NCBI RefSeq assembly: GCF_002211105.1
Contig: NZ_JPUA01000003.1
Coordinates: 62,001-126,000, forward strand
Reading direction: 5' to 3'
Source of the DNA: Halomonas campaniensis
GTDB taxonomy: Bacteria; Pseudomonadota; Gammaproteobacteria; Pseudomonadales; Halomonadaceae
DNA length: 64,000 bases
Position numbers and translations under genes: made by a program. Below, in pieces: positions 1-8,292 of this stretch. A model generated the notes under the pieces. That model was not told the origin of the DNA. It saw nothing but the letters and a program-made list of their open reading frames with translations, and ran no database searches. Numbering within the stretch: the stretch's first letter is position 1; every line of letters begins with the position of its first letter.

Positions 1-861
1 GCTTCGTCAACTGTTGGGCCGATTATACCGCCCAGTGTTCCCATGATCATCGCCGGATCTCTCAGCGGTATTTCAGTCGGGCGTATGTTCCTGGCAGGCG
101 CAGTACCGGGGCTTCTAATGGGCCTCGCCATGATGGTTACGGTGTATATCCTGGCTGTTCGGCGTGGATATCCCAAAGAGCAGTGGGTACCTTTTTTGCA
201 GCTGCTGCGCGAAGCCAAAACGGCCTTCTGGGCACTGCTGATGACCGTGATTATTCTCTACGGCATTATTGGCGGGTTCTTTACCCCCACCGAAGCGTCT
301 ATTGTGGCTTGTCTCTATGCCTTGGTTGTCGGCATGTATGTGTATAAAGGCCTGTCGTGGAAAAAGCTTCCGGCGATTTTGTCAGATACTGTATTAACCT
401 CGTCGGCACTATTACTGATGGTAGGCTTGGCGAACCTGTTTGGCTGGATACTCACCAGTGAGCAGATTCCCCAAATGATCGCTGCACTTATTCTTTCCAT
501 TAGCGATAACCCGCTAATTGTTCTGCTGATTCTTAACCTGATTCTGCTATTCGTCGGCGCTTTTATGGAAACCATCGCCGCGCTGATTATTCTATTCCCA
601 GCCTTGGTGGGAGTGGCGACAGGAGTGGGTGTTGACCCGGTACATTTCGCTGTCATTGCGGTGTTGAACCTGATGATTGGGCTGACAACACCACCGGTGG
701 GGGTGTGCCTATTCGTGGTGGCGGGGATTGGCAAGCTACCCATGTTGACGGTGGCAAAAGCCATCGTGCCTTTTTTGCTGTGCAACTTGGCGGTACTGTT
801 GTTGGTGACCTATGTCCCCGCGATTTCGCTTTGGTTGCCTAACTTGCTGATGGGAGAGTAG
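1..861 (+). CDS. TRAP transporter large permease (DctM family), 5' truncated by window edge
   Basis: The reading frame is open from base 1, so 286 C-terminal residues are visible and the true start lies outside the window. The motif GPIIPPSVPM at the left edge is the conserved substrate/sodium-site region of DctM-type TRAP permeases, and the rest is a run of hydrophobic helices ending in PVGVCLF, also typical. This inner-membrane subunit would carry a carboxylate or uronate handed over by a periplasmic binding protein, driven by the sodium gradient. The next gene, a fructuronate-reductase-type enzyme, starts only 3 bases after the stop, which suggests hexuronate as cargo. That substrate is an inference from context. 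Confidence 0.9.
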   Translation, partial: ASSTVGPIIPPSVPMIIAGSLSGISVGRMFLAGAVPGLLMGLAMMVTVYILAVRRGYPKEQWVPFLQLLREAKTAFWALLMTVIILYGIIGGFFTPTEASIVACLYALVVGMYVYKGLSWKKLPAILSDTVLTSSALLLMVGLANLFGWILTSEQIPQMIAALILSISDNPLIVLLILNLILLFVGAFMETIAALIILFPALVGVATGVGVDPVHFAVIAVLNLMIGLTTPPVGVCLFVVAGIGKLPMLTVAKAIVPFLLCNLAVLLLVTYVPAISLWLPNLLMGE

Positions 862-864
862 TTA

Positions 865-2328
865 ATGATGGCTCCAAAGCTGATTGAAGCATCGCCAAAA
901 AGTGGCCAGATCGGGATTGTTCATCTGGGGTTGGGCGCTTTTCACCGCGCCCATCAAGCGGTCTATTTAGAGCGTTATCGCCAACGCAGCGGTGACGGTG
1001 AGTGGGGAGTATGCAGTGCGAATTTACGCTCTAGCGTTGGTTTAGTCGACGGCTTATGTGCGGCAGGGCATCGCTACCATGTGGCGGAGTACGCCGATAG
1101 CAAAAATATCACGCTGCGCGAAATTGGCGTGATTGAAGAGGCGCTCTTTTCAGGCCGTGATGCTGACGGTCGTTGGAGTCGTGACCGTGAGGCGTTGCTG
1201 GCGCGAATGGCCTCTGTGGATACCCGTATCGTGACGTTAACGGTGACCGAGAAGGGTTACTTTTTAAACCCCGCCAGCGGTGAGCTAAGGATCGATGACC
1301 CCATGATCATTGGCGATATTGCTTCTCCCCAGCAGCCGCGCACCGCACCAGGATTAATCGTCGAAGCGTTAGTAAGGCGGCAAGAAGCGGGTATTGCCCC
1401 CTTTACCGTGCTCTCTTGCGACAATATGCCGGCTAACGGTAAGCGGACTCGCCAGGCGGTGGTGCAGCTGGCCGAGCAGCGTGACGCAGAACTGGCCAGT
1501 TGGATAGCTAACAAGGTGGCATTTCCCAGCAGCATGGTGGATCGCATCGTACCTGCGATGACCGACGCGGATTTCGAACGGTTAGCGGCGCTGGGCGTTA
1601 CTGATCCCAATGCAGTGGTATGCGAAGCTTTCTCTCAGTGGGTAGTGGAGGATCACTTTCCGCTTGGACGGCCGAGCTGGGAAGCTGAGGAGGTTGAAAT
1701 GGTGGCAGATGTGGCGCCGTTTGAAACCATGAAACTGCGCATGCTCAACGGTAGCCACTCCTTGCTTGCCTATCTTGGTGCGCTTGCCGGTATCGAAACG
1801 GTCTATGACGGCATCAATCATGACGAGCTACGGGCGTTGTTACGCCGCTATATGCTTGAAGAGGCAGCACCTACGCTAGAGATGCCCGAAGGCATCGATT
1901 TAGAGGCTTACGCTGACTCGCTGCTGGCGCGCTTTGCCAATGACAGTTTGCGTCATCGTCTGCAGCAGATCGCTATGGATGGCAGCCAAAAGCTTCCTCA
2001 GCGGTGGCTCTCCGGTGCGCTGAAACGTAGTGCCGCTGGTCAATCATCGCCCTGCGTGGCGTTGGGAGTAGCAGCCTGGATTCGCTATACCGCGGGTCAA
2101 GACCTACAAGGCAATAGTTACCCCGTGGATGATCCGCTAGCCAAGCGCTTTGCAGAGTTGCACCAGAGGCATGGTCGCGATCCAAGCACGCTGGTAGCGG
2201 CCTATTTAGCCATGGACGATGTGGTGCCTAACGCTTTGGCACAAGACGAAGCCTTTGCGCAGGAGGTGCTGGCGGCATATCAAGCACTAAGCCATGGTGG
2301 ATTGAGTGAAACACTAGCGGCGCTATAG
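865..2328 (+). CDS. uxuB: Mannitol dehydrogenase family protein, probable D-fructuronate reductase
   Basis: 487 residues, the usual length for long-chain polyol dehydrogenases such as UxuB/MtlK. A nucleotide-binding start (VHLGLGAFHRAH, residues 19-30) and the catalytic signature KLRMLNGSHS (Lys290, Asn295, His298) are present, with CDNMPANG near 185-192. UxuB reduces D-fructuronate to D-mannonate with NADH in the cytoplasm. It is probably co-transcribed with the TRAP permease gene upstream (3-base gap). Two ATG codons stand in tandem at 865 and 868 and either may be used. A tagaturonate, mannitol or arabinitol specificity cannot be excluded from sequence; the uronate context of the region favours UxuB. 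Confidence 0.85.
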   Translation: MMAPKLIEASPKSGQIGIVHLGLGAFHRAHQAVYLERYRQRSGDGEWGVCSANLRSSVGLVDGLCAAGHRYHVAEYADSKNITLREIGVIEEALFSGRDADGRWSRDREALLARMASVDTRIVTLTVTEKGYFLNPASGELRIDDPMIIGDIASPQQPRTAPGLIVEALVRRQEAGIAPFTVLSCDNMPANGKRTRQAVVQLAEQRDAELASWIANKVAFPSSMVDRIVPAMTDADFERLAALGVTDPNAVVCEAFSQWVVEDHFPLGRPSWEAEEVEMVADVAPFETMKLRMLNGSHSLLAYLGALAGIETVYDGINHDELRALLRRYMLEEAAPTLEMPEGIDLEAYADSLLARFANDSLRHRLQQIAMDGSQKLPQRWLSGALKRSAAGQSSPCVALGVAAWIRYTAGQDLQGNSYPVDDPLAKRFAELHQRHGRDPSTLVAAYLAMDDVVPNALAQDEAFAQEVLAAYQALSHGGLSETLAAL

Positions 2329-2330
2329 CT

Positions 2331-2364
2331 CTGTTAAATAGTTCTGTTAAATAGTTCCGTTAAT
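2331..2364 (+). repeat. Short tandem repeat, 13-base unit
   Basis: The unit CTGTTAAATAGTT occurs at 2331-2343 and 2344-2356, and a degraded third copy (CCGTTAAT) begins at 2357. It lies just after the uxuB stop codon and before the terminator hairpin. No function is evident; it may be a slippage duplication. Confidence 0.7.
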
Positions 2365-2367
2365 CGC

Positions 2368-2402
2368 AAAAACCCACTGATCGATTCAATCAGTGGGTTT
2401 TT
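2368..2402. terminator. Rho-independent terminator between convergent uxuB and the symporter gene
   Basis: Inverted repeat AAAAACCCACTGAT (2368-2381) and ATCAGTGGGTTTTT (2389-2402) with a 7-base loop. The stem is flanked by A- and T-runs, so it can act on both strands. It sits between two convergent genes. Confidence 0.9.
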
Positions 2403-2426
2403 TTATTGCGCACTTATGGCTAACGC

Positions 2427-3926
2427 TTAGTGAGGGGCGGCGGGCGCTTCGGCGTTCGTGAGAGTTGGTTCGGGCACTTGCTCCATACGCTTGCGCTCTT
2501 GGTCAAGAATGGCCAGCGCCTGGGCGGAAGTGACTCGGGAAGCGGGCGTCACTAGGCTTACAATCACACCGGCTACCAGTGCGACTAGCACAGCGGGAAT
2601 GCTGGGGTTGCCCCAAAAAGCTGTCCAATCGCTATTGGCAATAATCATCAAGGAGGTGACCGACGCACAAATCAGCGTCGCAATAGCCCCTTGCCAGTTA
2701 TAGCGAGGCCAGAAGCGCCCCAGCATGGCGCTCACAAACAGCCCTGACAGGATCGTTGAGATCATCCGGGTGATGTAGGTGATGACATTGTCCGAGGCCA
2801 GTGCGAATAGCAGCGCCAGACCAATGGTTGCCACTAGCGCAATCCGCGAAAAGCGCACCACGTTACGCGCTGATGGGGTGCGGCCTGTGGCCAGCACATA
2901 GAGATCCCTAATCAGCGTGGAGACACCGGCAATCGCATCGGAACTGGCACTAGACATGGTAGCGGAGAGGCCTGCTACCAATAGCAGTAAACCCAGCCCA
3001 AGCGGCATGATCTCTGTGGCCAGGAAAGGGAAGGCGAAGTTGCTATTTTCAAGCCCGGGGTTAAGGGCGTGGGTGGCCATACCAATAATCGCCGGGATGA
3101 TCGAAAAGCCCAGGTAAAGAACGCCAGTGATTAAGAACGAACGGCGTACCGACCCAACGGATTTACCTGAATAGATGCGCTGACGAAAGGAGGGCGTAGC
3201 AAGCACGCCAATGGCAATGACGGCAGCCAGTGACAGCGCTGGCAGCGCACCAATTTGACCAATACCAAGAAAGCTAGTGGCACCTGCATCCATGCCCGCT
3301 GTAAGACCTGAAAAACCGCCAACTTCTATCAGTGCCAGTACCGCCATCAAAATAAACCCTGCGAACAGCACAACCGCTTGGATGGTGTCCGTCCAGATAA
3401 CCGCAAAATATCCCCCCACCACGCAGTAGATGCCGAAGCCTAACGCCACCAGAATACGCGCCGTGGTGAGATCGATACCCGCCATCCATGAGAGGTAGAG
3501 GCCGCCGCCAAGAATGTGCGCACCCAGCCACCCTATACAGGCGATATAGATCAGCAGCGCGACGACATTGCGCACCAGCCGGTTGGCACCGACGTAATAG
3601 GCCAGTTCCTCACTCATGGTCATAAAACGCAGCTTGCGCACTGGCGCAAAGCAGACGGCGAGCAATAAAATGCCCACGGCGCCCCCAAGCCCGTATAAAG
3701 CACCCGCCCAGCCGTTGGCGTAACCGAACCCAACGGCGCCCATGCTGGAACCGGTGCCCACCATGGTCGCGACCGTGGTTCCCACGGTTAGAAAGAGTGG
3801 AACGCTTCGCCCACCGAGTAGAAAGTCGTCACCGCTACCGCGCTTATGCCTTGAGATCCACCAGCCGAAGACGATCATGGCGATAATGTAGAGCACGAAG
3901 GTGACAAGGAATATTTGACTGTTCAT
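2427..3926 (-). CDS. Sodium:solute symporter (SSS family)
   Basis: 499 residues, about 13 predicted membrane helices, with an SSS-type N-terminus: FLLGGRSVPLFLTVGTTVAT and a Gly/Ser-rich helix (MVGTGSSMGAVGFGYANG). Family members bring amino acids, sugars, acetate or pantothenate into the cell with Na+. The start is supported by AGAGG five bases before the ATG. The gene lies downstream of the deacylase-RidA genes on the same strand, separated by 248 bases that contain structured inverted repeats. I infer, from position only, that the cargo is a D-amino acid or an N-acyl derivative. The C-terminal tail is soluble and rich in Ala, Glu and Pro. Confidence 0.85.
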   Translation of the reverse strand: MNSQIFLVTFVLYIIAMIVFGWWISRHKRGSGDDFLLGGRSVPLFLTVGTTVATMVGTGSSMGAVGFGYANGWAGALYGLGGAVGILLLAVCFAPVRKLRFMTMSEELAYYVGANRLVRNVVALLIYIACIGWLGAHILGGGLYLSWMAGIDLTTARILVALGFGIYCVVGGYFAVIWTDTIQAVVLFAGFILMAVLALIEVGGFSGLTAGMDAGATSFLGIGQIGALPALSLAAVIAIGVLATPSFRQRIYSGKSVGSVRRSFLITGVLYLGFSIIPAIIGMATHALNPGLENSNFAFPFLATEIMPLGLGLLLLVAGLSATMSSASSDAIAGVSTLIRDLYVLATGRTPSARNVVRFSRIALVATIGLALLFALASDNVITYITRMISTILSGLFVSAMLGRFWPRYNWQGAIATLICASVTSLMIIANSDWTAFWGNPSIPAVLVALVAGVIVSLVTPASRVTSAQALAILDQERKRMEQVPEPTLTNAEAPAAPH

Positions 3927-3950
3927 GTTAACCTCTTATCGTTGTGTATC

Positions 3951-4062
3951 CGGCCGTTGCCGCGGCCGAAGGTAGACAATGGAAGCGATTACCGCGGGGC
4001 TTTTTATCCTAATCACGCGGTAATCTGGCGCTGCACCCTTGCCGGGGTGTGGCGCTTTTTTT
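3951..4062 (+). ncRNA. Candidate structured small RNA or structured leader region
   Basis: Three hairpins follow each other: CGGCCG/CGGCCG (3951-3956, 3963-3968); a perfect 10-base repeat GATTACCGCG/CGCGGTAATC (3987-3996, 4016-4025); and an 11-bp stem followed by seven T (4028-4062). The last has the form of an intrinsic terminator for plus-strand transcription, yet no plus-strand gene precedes it. A plus-strand sRNA is therefore possible. The alternative is that the first two repeats form a 5' leader or operator of the minus-strand symporter gene. No promoter was recognised, so confidence is low. Confidence 0.3.
4028..4062 (+). terminator. Plus-strand intrinsic terminator without an obvious upstream gene
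   Basis: GCGCTGCACCC (4028-4038) pairs with GGGTGTGGCGC (4045-4055) through 11 pairs including two G-U wobbles, with a 6-base loop and T7 directly after. On the minus strand the wobbles become mismatches and there is no U-tract, so the signal is strand-specific. Confidence 0.6.
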
Positions 4063-4174
4063 GGGCTTTTTTTCGTGATGCTTTTTTTTAGTGTTTAGGC
4101 TTTCTTAGCGTCTGGATTTGCCTAGGCCGAATTTGCATAGACCTGAATTTGCATAGCTCTTAACTTACTGAGTG

Positions 4175-4567
4175 CTAGGCGCGATCAGCGCGGTAGCACT
4201 TCACGTCGACCTCCACTTTGCAATCCACCACTAAATCTTGAACGCTGCAGATGCGTGCCGGTGGGTTGTCGCCAAAGATCTCCTTAAACACCTTATTGAA
4301 CGAGGTGAAGTAGCGCGCATCGGTGAGCACGGTGGTGACATGTACAACGTCTTCAACGCCGAAACCTGCTTCTTGCATAATGGCCAGGCAGTTATCGAAG
4401 GCGAGACGGGTCTGCTCAACAATGCCGCCTTCAACCACTTCGCCGTCGGTCATGGGGGTTTGGCCGGAGACGTACAGCCAGCCACCTGCCTCTACAGCGC
4501 GGGCAAAGGGCAGTTTCTGGCCGCCGGTGCCTACACCGCCTTCGGTGCCGTATCGCGTAATGCTCAT
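4175..4567 (-). CDS. RidA family enamine/imine deaminase
   Basis: 130 residues, the full length of a RidA/YjgF/UK114 subunit. The family's key arginine is present at residue 105 within PPARICSV, followed by the VEVD strand, and the N-terminus carries the SGQTP motif. RidA proteins hydrolyse reactive enamines and imines released by PLP-dependent dehydratases to keto acid plus ammonia. The start overlaps the end of the deacylase gene by four bases (ATGA), so the two are translationally coupled. This placement next to D-amino-acid enzymes strongly suggests a scavenger role for their 2-aminoacrylate-type products. Confidence 0.92.
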   Translation of the reverse strand: MSITRYGTEGGVGTGGQKLPFARAVEAGGWLYVSGQTPMTDGEVVEGGIVEQTRLAFDNCLAIMQEAGFGVEDVVHVTTVLTDARYFTSFNKVFKEIFGDNPPARICSVQDLVVDCKVEVDVKCYRADRA

Positions 4568-6051
4568 GGGGTTTGCTCCTGATTGGATGGAAAAGAAGTG
4601 ATTTTTTGAGAAATACGCTCTGTTCTGCGCAGCATGCGGCCAGAGCGCTGGTCGCTAATAGCACCTTGGTGATAGGCAATCTTGCCGTTCACCACCACCA
4701 TATCGATCCCTTTCGCGGCCGCGATGGGGGTCTCATAATTCGCCGTATCTTCCAGCACCGTGAGATCAAACAGGGTGAGATCTGCGTAGGCGCCAATACG
4801 GATGACGCCGCGATCGGTTAAGCCAAAATTGGCCGCTGAAAGGCTGGTCATTTTGCGCACTGCTTCCGCCAGTGGCATTAGCTTTAAATCGCGGCTGTAG
4901 TGGGCCAGCACGCGGGGAAACGCACCCCAAAGGCGCGGGTGAGGATGCGGGTCGTTCGGTAATCCATCGGAACCCACCATGGAGAGCGGATGCGCTAACA
5001 CTTGCTGCATATCCGCTTCGCTCATATTGTGGTAGACCGCCCCCGCCGGCTGTAGCTGCCTGGCAGCATCTAGTAGGGACATCCCCCACTCGGCGGCTAT
5101 CTCTTTTAACGGGCGCCGCGCCTGCTCCGGATGAGGGGTCGACCAGGTAATGGTGATCTCGATTTCATCTGTCACCTGGCCCAGGTCTAGGGTTGAAGAG
5201 CCCGCAGTATAGGGGTAGCAGTCGCAGTGGGCATGCTGGTGCTGGGCGGCAGACTCTAACTTACCCAGCGCTTTACCAGCACCACCCCAATTGCCTGCGC
5301 CTGCGCATTTAAGATGCGAGATCACTAGCGGCACTTGGCCATCACGAGCGGTGGTAAACGCTTCGTCCATGGCCCCCAGCAGGCCCGCAAACTCATCACG
5401 AAGGTGTGTTGTATAAACGCCGCCTGACTTACCGACGGCTGCTACCAGGGGAGCCATTTCGCTGGTCGGCGCCTGTATCGCATTCCGGTAGGCAAGCCCA
5501 GAGCTCAGTCCCAGCGCGCCTTCCTCAAGCGCTTGGCGAAGCAGGGTTTCCATTTTGGCGATTTCTGCTGCAGAAGCGGGGCGGGCAAAGCTATCCATTA
5601 CCTGGCTGCGCAGACTGGTATGCCCCACCAAAGCGGCAACGTTAATACTCGGCGAGGCGGCGTCTACGGCGTTAGCGTAATCGGCGAAGCTTGGATAGCG
5701 GAAATCCTCCAGCTTGCCCAGTAAATTCATGGGGTCGGGGACTTCACCGGCCAGTGTCACCGGACTTGCGCTGATACCGCAGTTGCCTACGACTACGGTG
5801 GTGACTCCCTGGGTCAGCTTTGGCAGCATTTCGGGTACACGAATGACGTTGGTATCGTCGTGGGTATGCACATCGATAAAGCCTGGGGATAGATAGCGCT
5901 CATTGGCATCGATAATCGTCGTTGCGGTGGCATAGGGCATTGCGCCGATAGCGCAGATACGCTCTCCCTGAATAGCCACATCGGCACGAAAATGAGCAGC
6001 ACCTGAGCCATCCAGCACGTTGGCATTACGAATCAGCAGGTCGTAAACCAT
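4564..6051 (-). CDS. N-acyl-D-amino-acid deacylase (D-aminoacylase, amidohydrolase family)
   Basis: 495 residues from the ATG at 6051. This start is preferred over an upstream one because GGAG precedes it by 7 bases and because it follows the stop of the RpiR gene (6053) directly. Metal and catalytic residues of the D-aminoacylase branch can be seen: HTH (His62, His64), Cys91 in GNCGISASP, His216 in YTTHLRDE, His246 in ISHLKC and Asp362 in GSDGLPND. The spacing matches the Alcaligenes enzymes. It releases a D-amino acid and a carboxylate from N-acyl-D-amino acids in the cytoplasm. It lies in an operon with the RpiR regulator upstream and RidA downstream. Substrate preference (D-Glu, D-Asp or neutral) cannot be read. 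Confidence 0.9.
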   Translation of the reverse strand: MVYDLLIRNANVLDGSGAAHFRADVAIQGERICAIGAMPYATATTIIDANERYLSPGFIDVHTHDDTNVIRVPEMLPKLTQGVTTVVVGNCGISASPVTLAGEVPDPMNLLGKLEDFRYPSFADYANAVDAASPSINVAALVGHTSLRSQVMDSFARPASAAEIAKMETLLRQALEEGALGLSSGLAYRNAIQAPTSEMAPLVAAVGKSGGVYTTHLRDEFAGLLGAMDEAFTTARDGQVPLVISHLKCAGAGNWGGAGKALGKLESAAQHQHAHCDCYPYTAGSSTLDLGQVTDEIEITITWSTPHPEQARRPLKEIAAEWGMSLLDAARQLQPAGAVYHNMSEADMQQVLAHPLSMVGSDGLPNDPHPHPRLWGAFPRVLAHYSRDLKLMPLAEAVRKMTSLSAANFGLTDRGVIRIGAYADLTLFDLTVLEDTANYETPIAAAKGIDMVVVNGKIAYHQGAISDQRSGRMLRRTERISQKITSFPSNQEQTP

Positions 6052-6052
6052 C

Positions 6053-6916
6053 CTAATCTCCAAGTGGCTGGCGGTTATCACCACCGCGATGGTCATCCAG
6101 GCTCAGCTTGAGGCGGCGCAATTTAGTTCGTGAGCGCTCGCGATGGCGCATGGCAAGTTCAAGCGCCAATACGTCGATGACCGCCAGCATGGCGTAGCGG
6201 GAAGCCGAAGGGTGATAGATGAAGTCGGTCTCCCGCGAGGTAACCGGTAGTACAATGTCGGATGTTTCGGCGAGTGGAGAATTCATTGCGGTTATCGCAA
6301 TCACCTTGGCGCCGTACTGCTTTGCAATCTGTGCTGACTCCACCATCTCTGGGGTGTAACCCGTCACCGACAGCACGACGACGACGTCATCAGGCTCAAG
6401 GGTGGACGCCACCATGCGGGGTAGCAGCGCTTGAGGGTAAGCACAGATGGCATAGCCAAGGCGTACCAGGCGAAACTGAAGCTCTTGGGAGAGAATGCTG
6501 GAACCACCACCGGCGCCAAACACCAGTATCTGGCGCGCTTTATCTAACTGTTCAACCGCCCCGGCCACATCGGCTTGGGCGAGTAAGTCGCGGTTAAGCG
6601 CGAGGGTTTGCGTGGCAATGTCATACACCACGCTTGAACTGTCTTCAGGCGTGGCTTCTTGAATAAAACGGCGGCCAGCGGCTAAGGCGCGGGTTAAGCG
6701 CGTTTTTAAGTCGCGCACATTTGTGCAGCCGATAGCGCGGGCAAAACGGGTGACGCTAGCATCGCTAACCCCGGCGCGCTGGGCGATGTCACTGATACTC
6801 GCTTCAGTGACGAACTCGATGTCAGCAAATATCAGCTCAGCAACCTTCTTTTCAGCGTCGCGCAGCGCGGCAAAGTCAGTGGTAATACGTGACAAAATGT
6901 CGATTTCTTGGCTCAC
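6053..6916 (-). CDS. MurR/RpiR family transcriptional regulator
   Basis: 287 residues. An N-terminal RpiR helix-turn-helix domain (about 1-77, with SISDIAQRAGVSDASVTRFARAIG) is followed by a SIS sugar-phosphate-binding domain (about 125-260, with SVTGYTPEMVESAQ). The start is a GTG preceded by AGGAG at a 6-base spacing. It is the first gene of the deacylase-RidA operon and is divergent from the D-serine-dehydratase-like gene, so it is the obvious local regulator. Inverted repeats built on GTTAG/CTAAC lie in the 113-base divergent promoter region. The effector is unknown; SIS domains often bind aminosugar phosphates, which would fit cell-wall-derived substrates. Confidence 0.92.
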   Translation of the reverse strand: MSQEIDILSRITTDFAALRDAEKKVAELIFADIEFVTEASISDIAQRAGVSDASVTRFARAIGCTNVRDLKTRLTRALAAGRRFIQEATPEDSSSVVYDIATQTLALNRDLLAQADVAGAVEQLDKARQILVFGAGGGSSILSQELQFRLVRLGYAICAYPQALLPRMVASTLEPDDVVVVLSVTGYTPEMVESAQIAKQYGAKVIAITAMNSPLAETSDIVLPVTSRETDFIYHPSASRYAMLAVIDVLALELAMRHRERSRTKLRRLKLSLDDHRGGDNRQPLGD

Positions 6917-6950
6917 CGTGGACTCCTAATGGTTGCCTGATTTAAAAAGT

Positions 6951-6997
6951 ATGTTAGTTTCTAACTTGAAGTCAATGGTTGTGAAAATATCTAACAT
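6951..6997. promoter_or_regulatory. Candidate RpiR operator region between divergent genes
   Basis: GTTAG-TTT-CTAAC forms a short palindrome at 6953-6965, and ATGTTAG (6951-6957) is repeated inverted as CTAACAT at 6991-6997. The region separates two divergent start codons, so one regulator bound here could control both transcripts. Regulator binding is inferred from position and symmetry only. Confidence 0.45.
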
Positions 6998-7029
6998 TGA
7001 TGCTTGTTAAAAAATGAGGATGCGGGCGA

Positions 7030-8253
7030 ATGCAGACAATGGCGTTAGCGGTGGATAAAGGCAGTGTGGAATTGGGTTCAAACCTTCTGTCAGGTGTCAG
7101 CCTGCCCACCGCTGTGGTGCATGAAGGCCCACTGGCCCATAACGTAGCGTGGATGCAACGATTCGCAGAAGCTCACGGCGCTCGCTTGGCGCCCCATGGC
7201 AAAACCACCATGACGCCCGCGCTTTTCAATCGACAGCTCCAGGCAGGTGCGTGGGGGATCACACTGGCCACTGCGCCCCAATGTCGTGCTGCCTTCACCA
7301 ATGGTGTCACCCGAATATTGATGGCGAACCAACTGGTGGGCCAGGCAAATATGGCCATTATCGCCAGTCTGATCGAACAGGGCGCTGCGTTTTACTGTGT
7401 AGTCGATAGCCAGGAGAACGTACGCCAGCTTGGGCGCTTTTTTGCTGAACGATTCTTTGCAGAGCAGGGCTTGACATTATCGGTGCTTATCGAGGTAGGC
7501 GTGGAAGGAGGGCGGTGTGGCTGTCGCAATCAGCAGCAAATTCTTTCGCTGGCGGAGGCGATTGCTAGTGAGCCAGCACTCTCTCTGGTGGGCCTGGAGG
7601 GCTATGAGGGTGTGGTTCACGGAGATAATCCTGAATCCGGCATTCGGGCCTATGCAAAATACCTGGTGGATGTTGCCGTAGAGCTCGAAGCTGTTGGGCG
7701 CTTTGCTGAACAGAACCCGATTGTCACCGCGTCCGGCTCTGCCTGGTACGACGTCATTGCGGAAGCCTTTCAGGGTGCGCCGCTACAGGGTCGATTTACC
7801 CCTGTATTGCGGCCAGGTTGCTACGTCGTCCACGACCATGGGCTCTATCGTGAAGCGCAAGCAGCGGTATTAGGCCGCCGGCCGGATTTGCAGCAGGGGC
7901 TTGAGCCTGCCCTGGAAGTCTTTGCCCAGGTGCAGTCGCTTCCCGAACCTGGGCTTGCCATCGTGGCGCTAGGTAAGCGTGATATCGGTCATGACCAGCT
8001 ACCGATTGCCCTGCGTCGTTTCCGGGAAGGAGGTGAGCCCTCTCAGTCAATGCCAGTTGCTGGCTGGGAGGTGACAAAAATTATGGATCAGCACACCTTT
8101 GTGCGCCTTCCGCAGGGGGCTCAAGATGTCGAGGTCGGTGATATTGTCGCCTTTGGCGCTTCTCATCCCTGTTTAACCTTTGATAAATGGCGCCAGATAC
8201 TGTTAGTGGATGATCAGCTAAACGTGAAAGAGCGTATGGCGACCTACTTTTAG
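7030..8253 (+). CDS. D-serine dehydratase-like / D-threonine aldolase-like PLP enzyme (amino acid deaminase)
   Basis: 407 residues with an alanine-racemase-type N-terminal barrel. The likely PLP lysine is Lys58 in LAPHGKTTMTP, and the C-terminal DSD1-type domain ends with the metal-site-like stretch GASHPCLTFDKW. Family members are metal- and PLP-dependent D-serine dehydratases (giving pyruvate and ammonia) or D-threonine aldolases (giving glycine and acetaldehyde). The gene is divergent from the RpiR-deacylase-RidA operon, forming a plausible pathway: N-acyl-D-amino acid, then free D-amino acid, then dehydration/deamination, with RidA clearing the enamine. The exact reaction is uncertain. 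Confidence 0.82.
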   Translation: MQTMALAVDKGSVELGSNLLSGVSLPTAVVHEGPLAHNVAWMQRFAEAHGARLAPHGKTTMTPALFNRQLQAGAWGITLATAPQCRAAFTNGVTRILMANQLVGQANMAIIASLIEQGAAFYCVVDSQENVRQLGRFFAERFFAEQGLTLSVLIEVGVEGGRCGCRNQQQILSLAEAIASEPALSLVGLEGYEGVVHGDNPESGIRAYAKYLVDVAVELEAVGRFAEQNPIVTASGSAWYDVIAEAFQGAPLQGRFTPVLRPGCYVVHDHGLYREAQAAVLGRRPDLQQGLEPALEVFAQVQSLPEPGLAIVALGKRDIGHDQLPIALRRFREGGEPSQSMPVAGWEVTKIMDQHTFVRLPQGAQDVEVGDIVAFGASHPCLTFDKWRQILLVDDQLNVKERMATYF

Positions 8254-8292
8254 AGTGTTGTTATTAGAGAGCACCGTTATAGAGAACATCAT

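Noticed and set aside
2331..2364. 13-base tandem repeat considered as a regulatory array
   Set aside because: Only two full copies, located after a stop codon and next to a terminator; more likely a small duplication.
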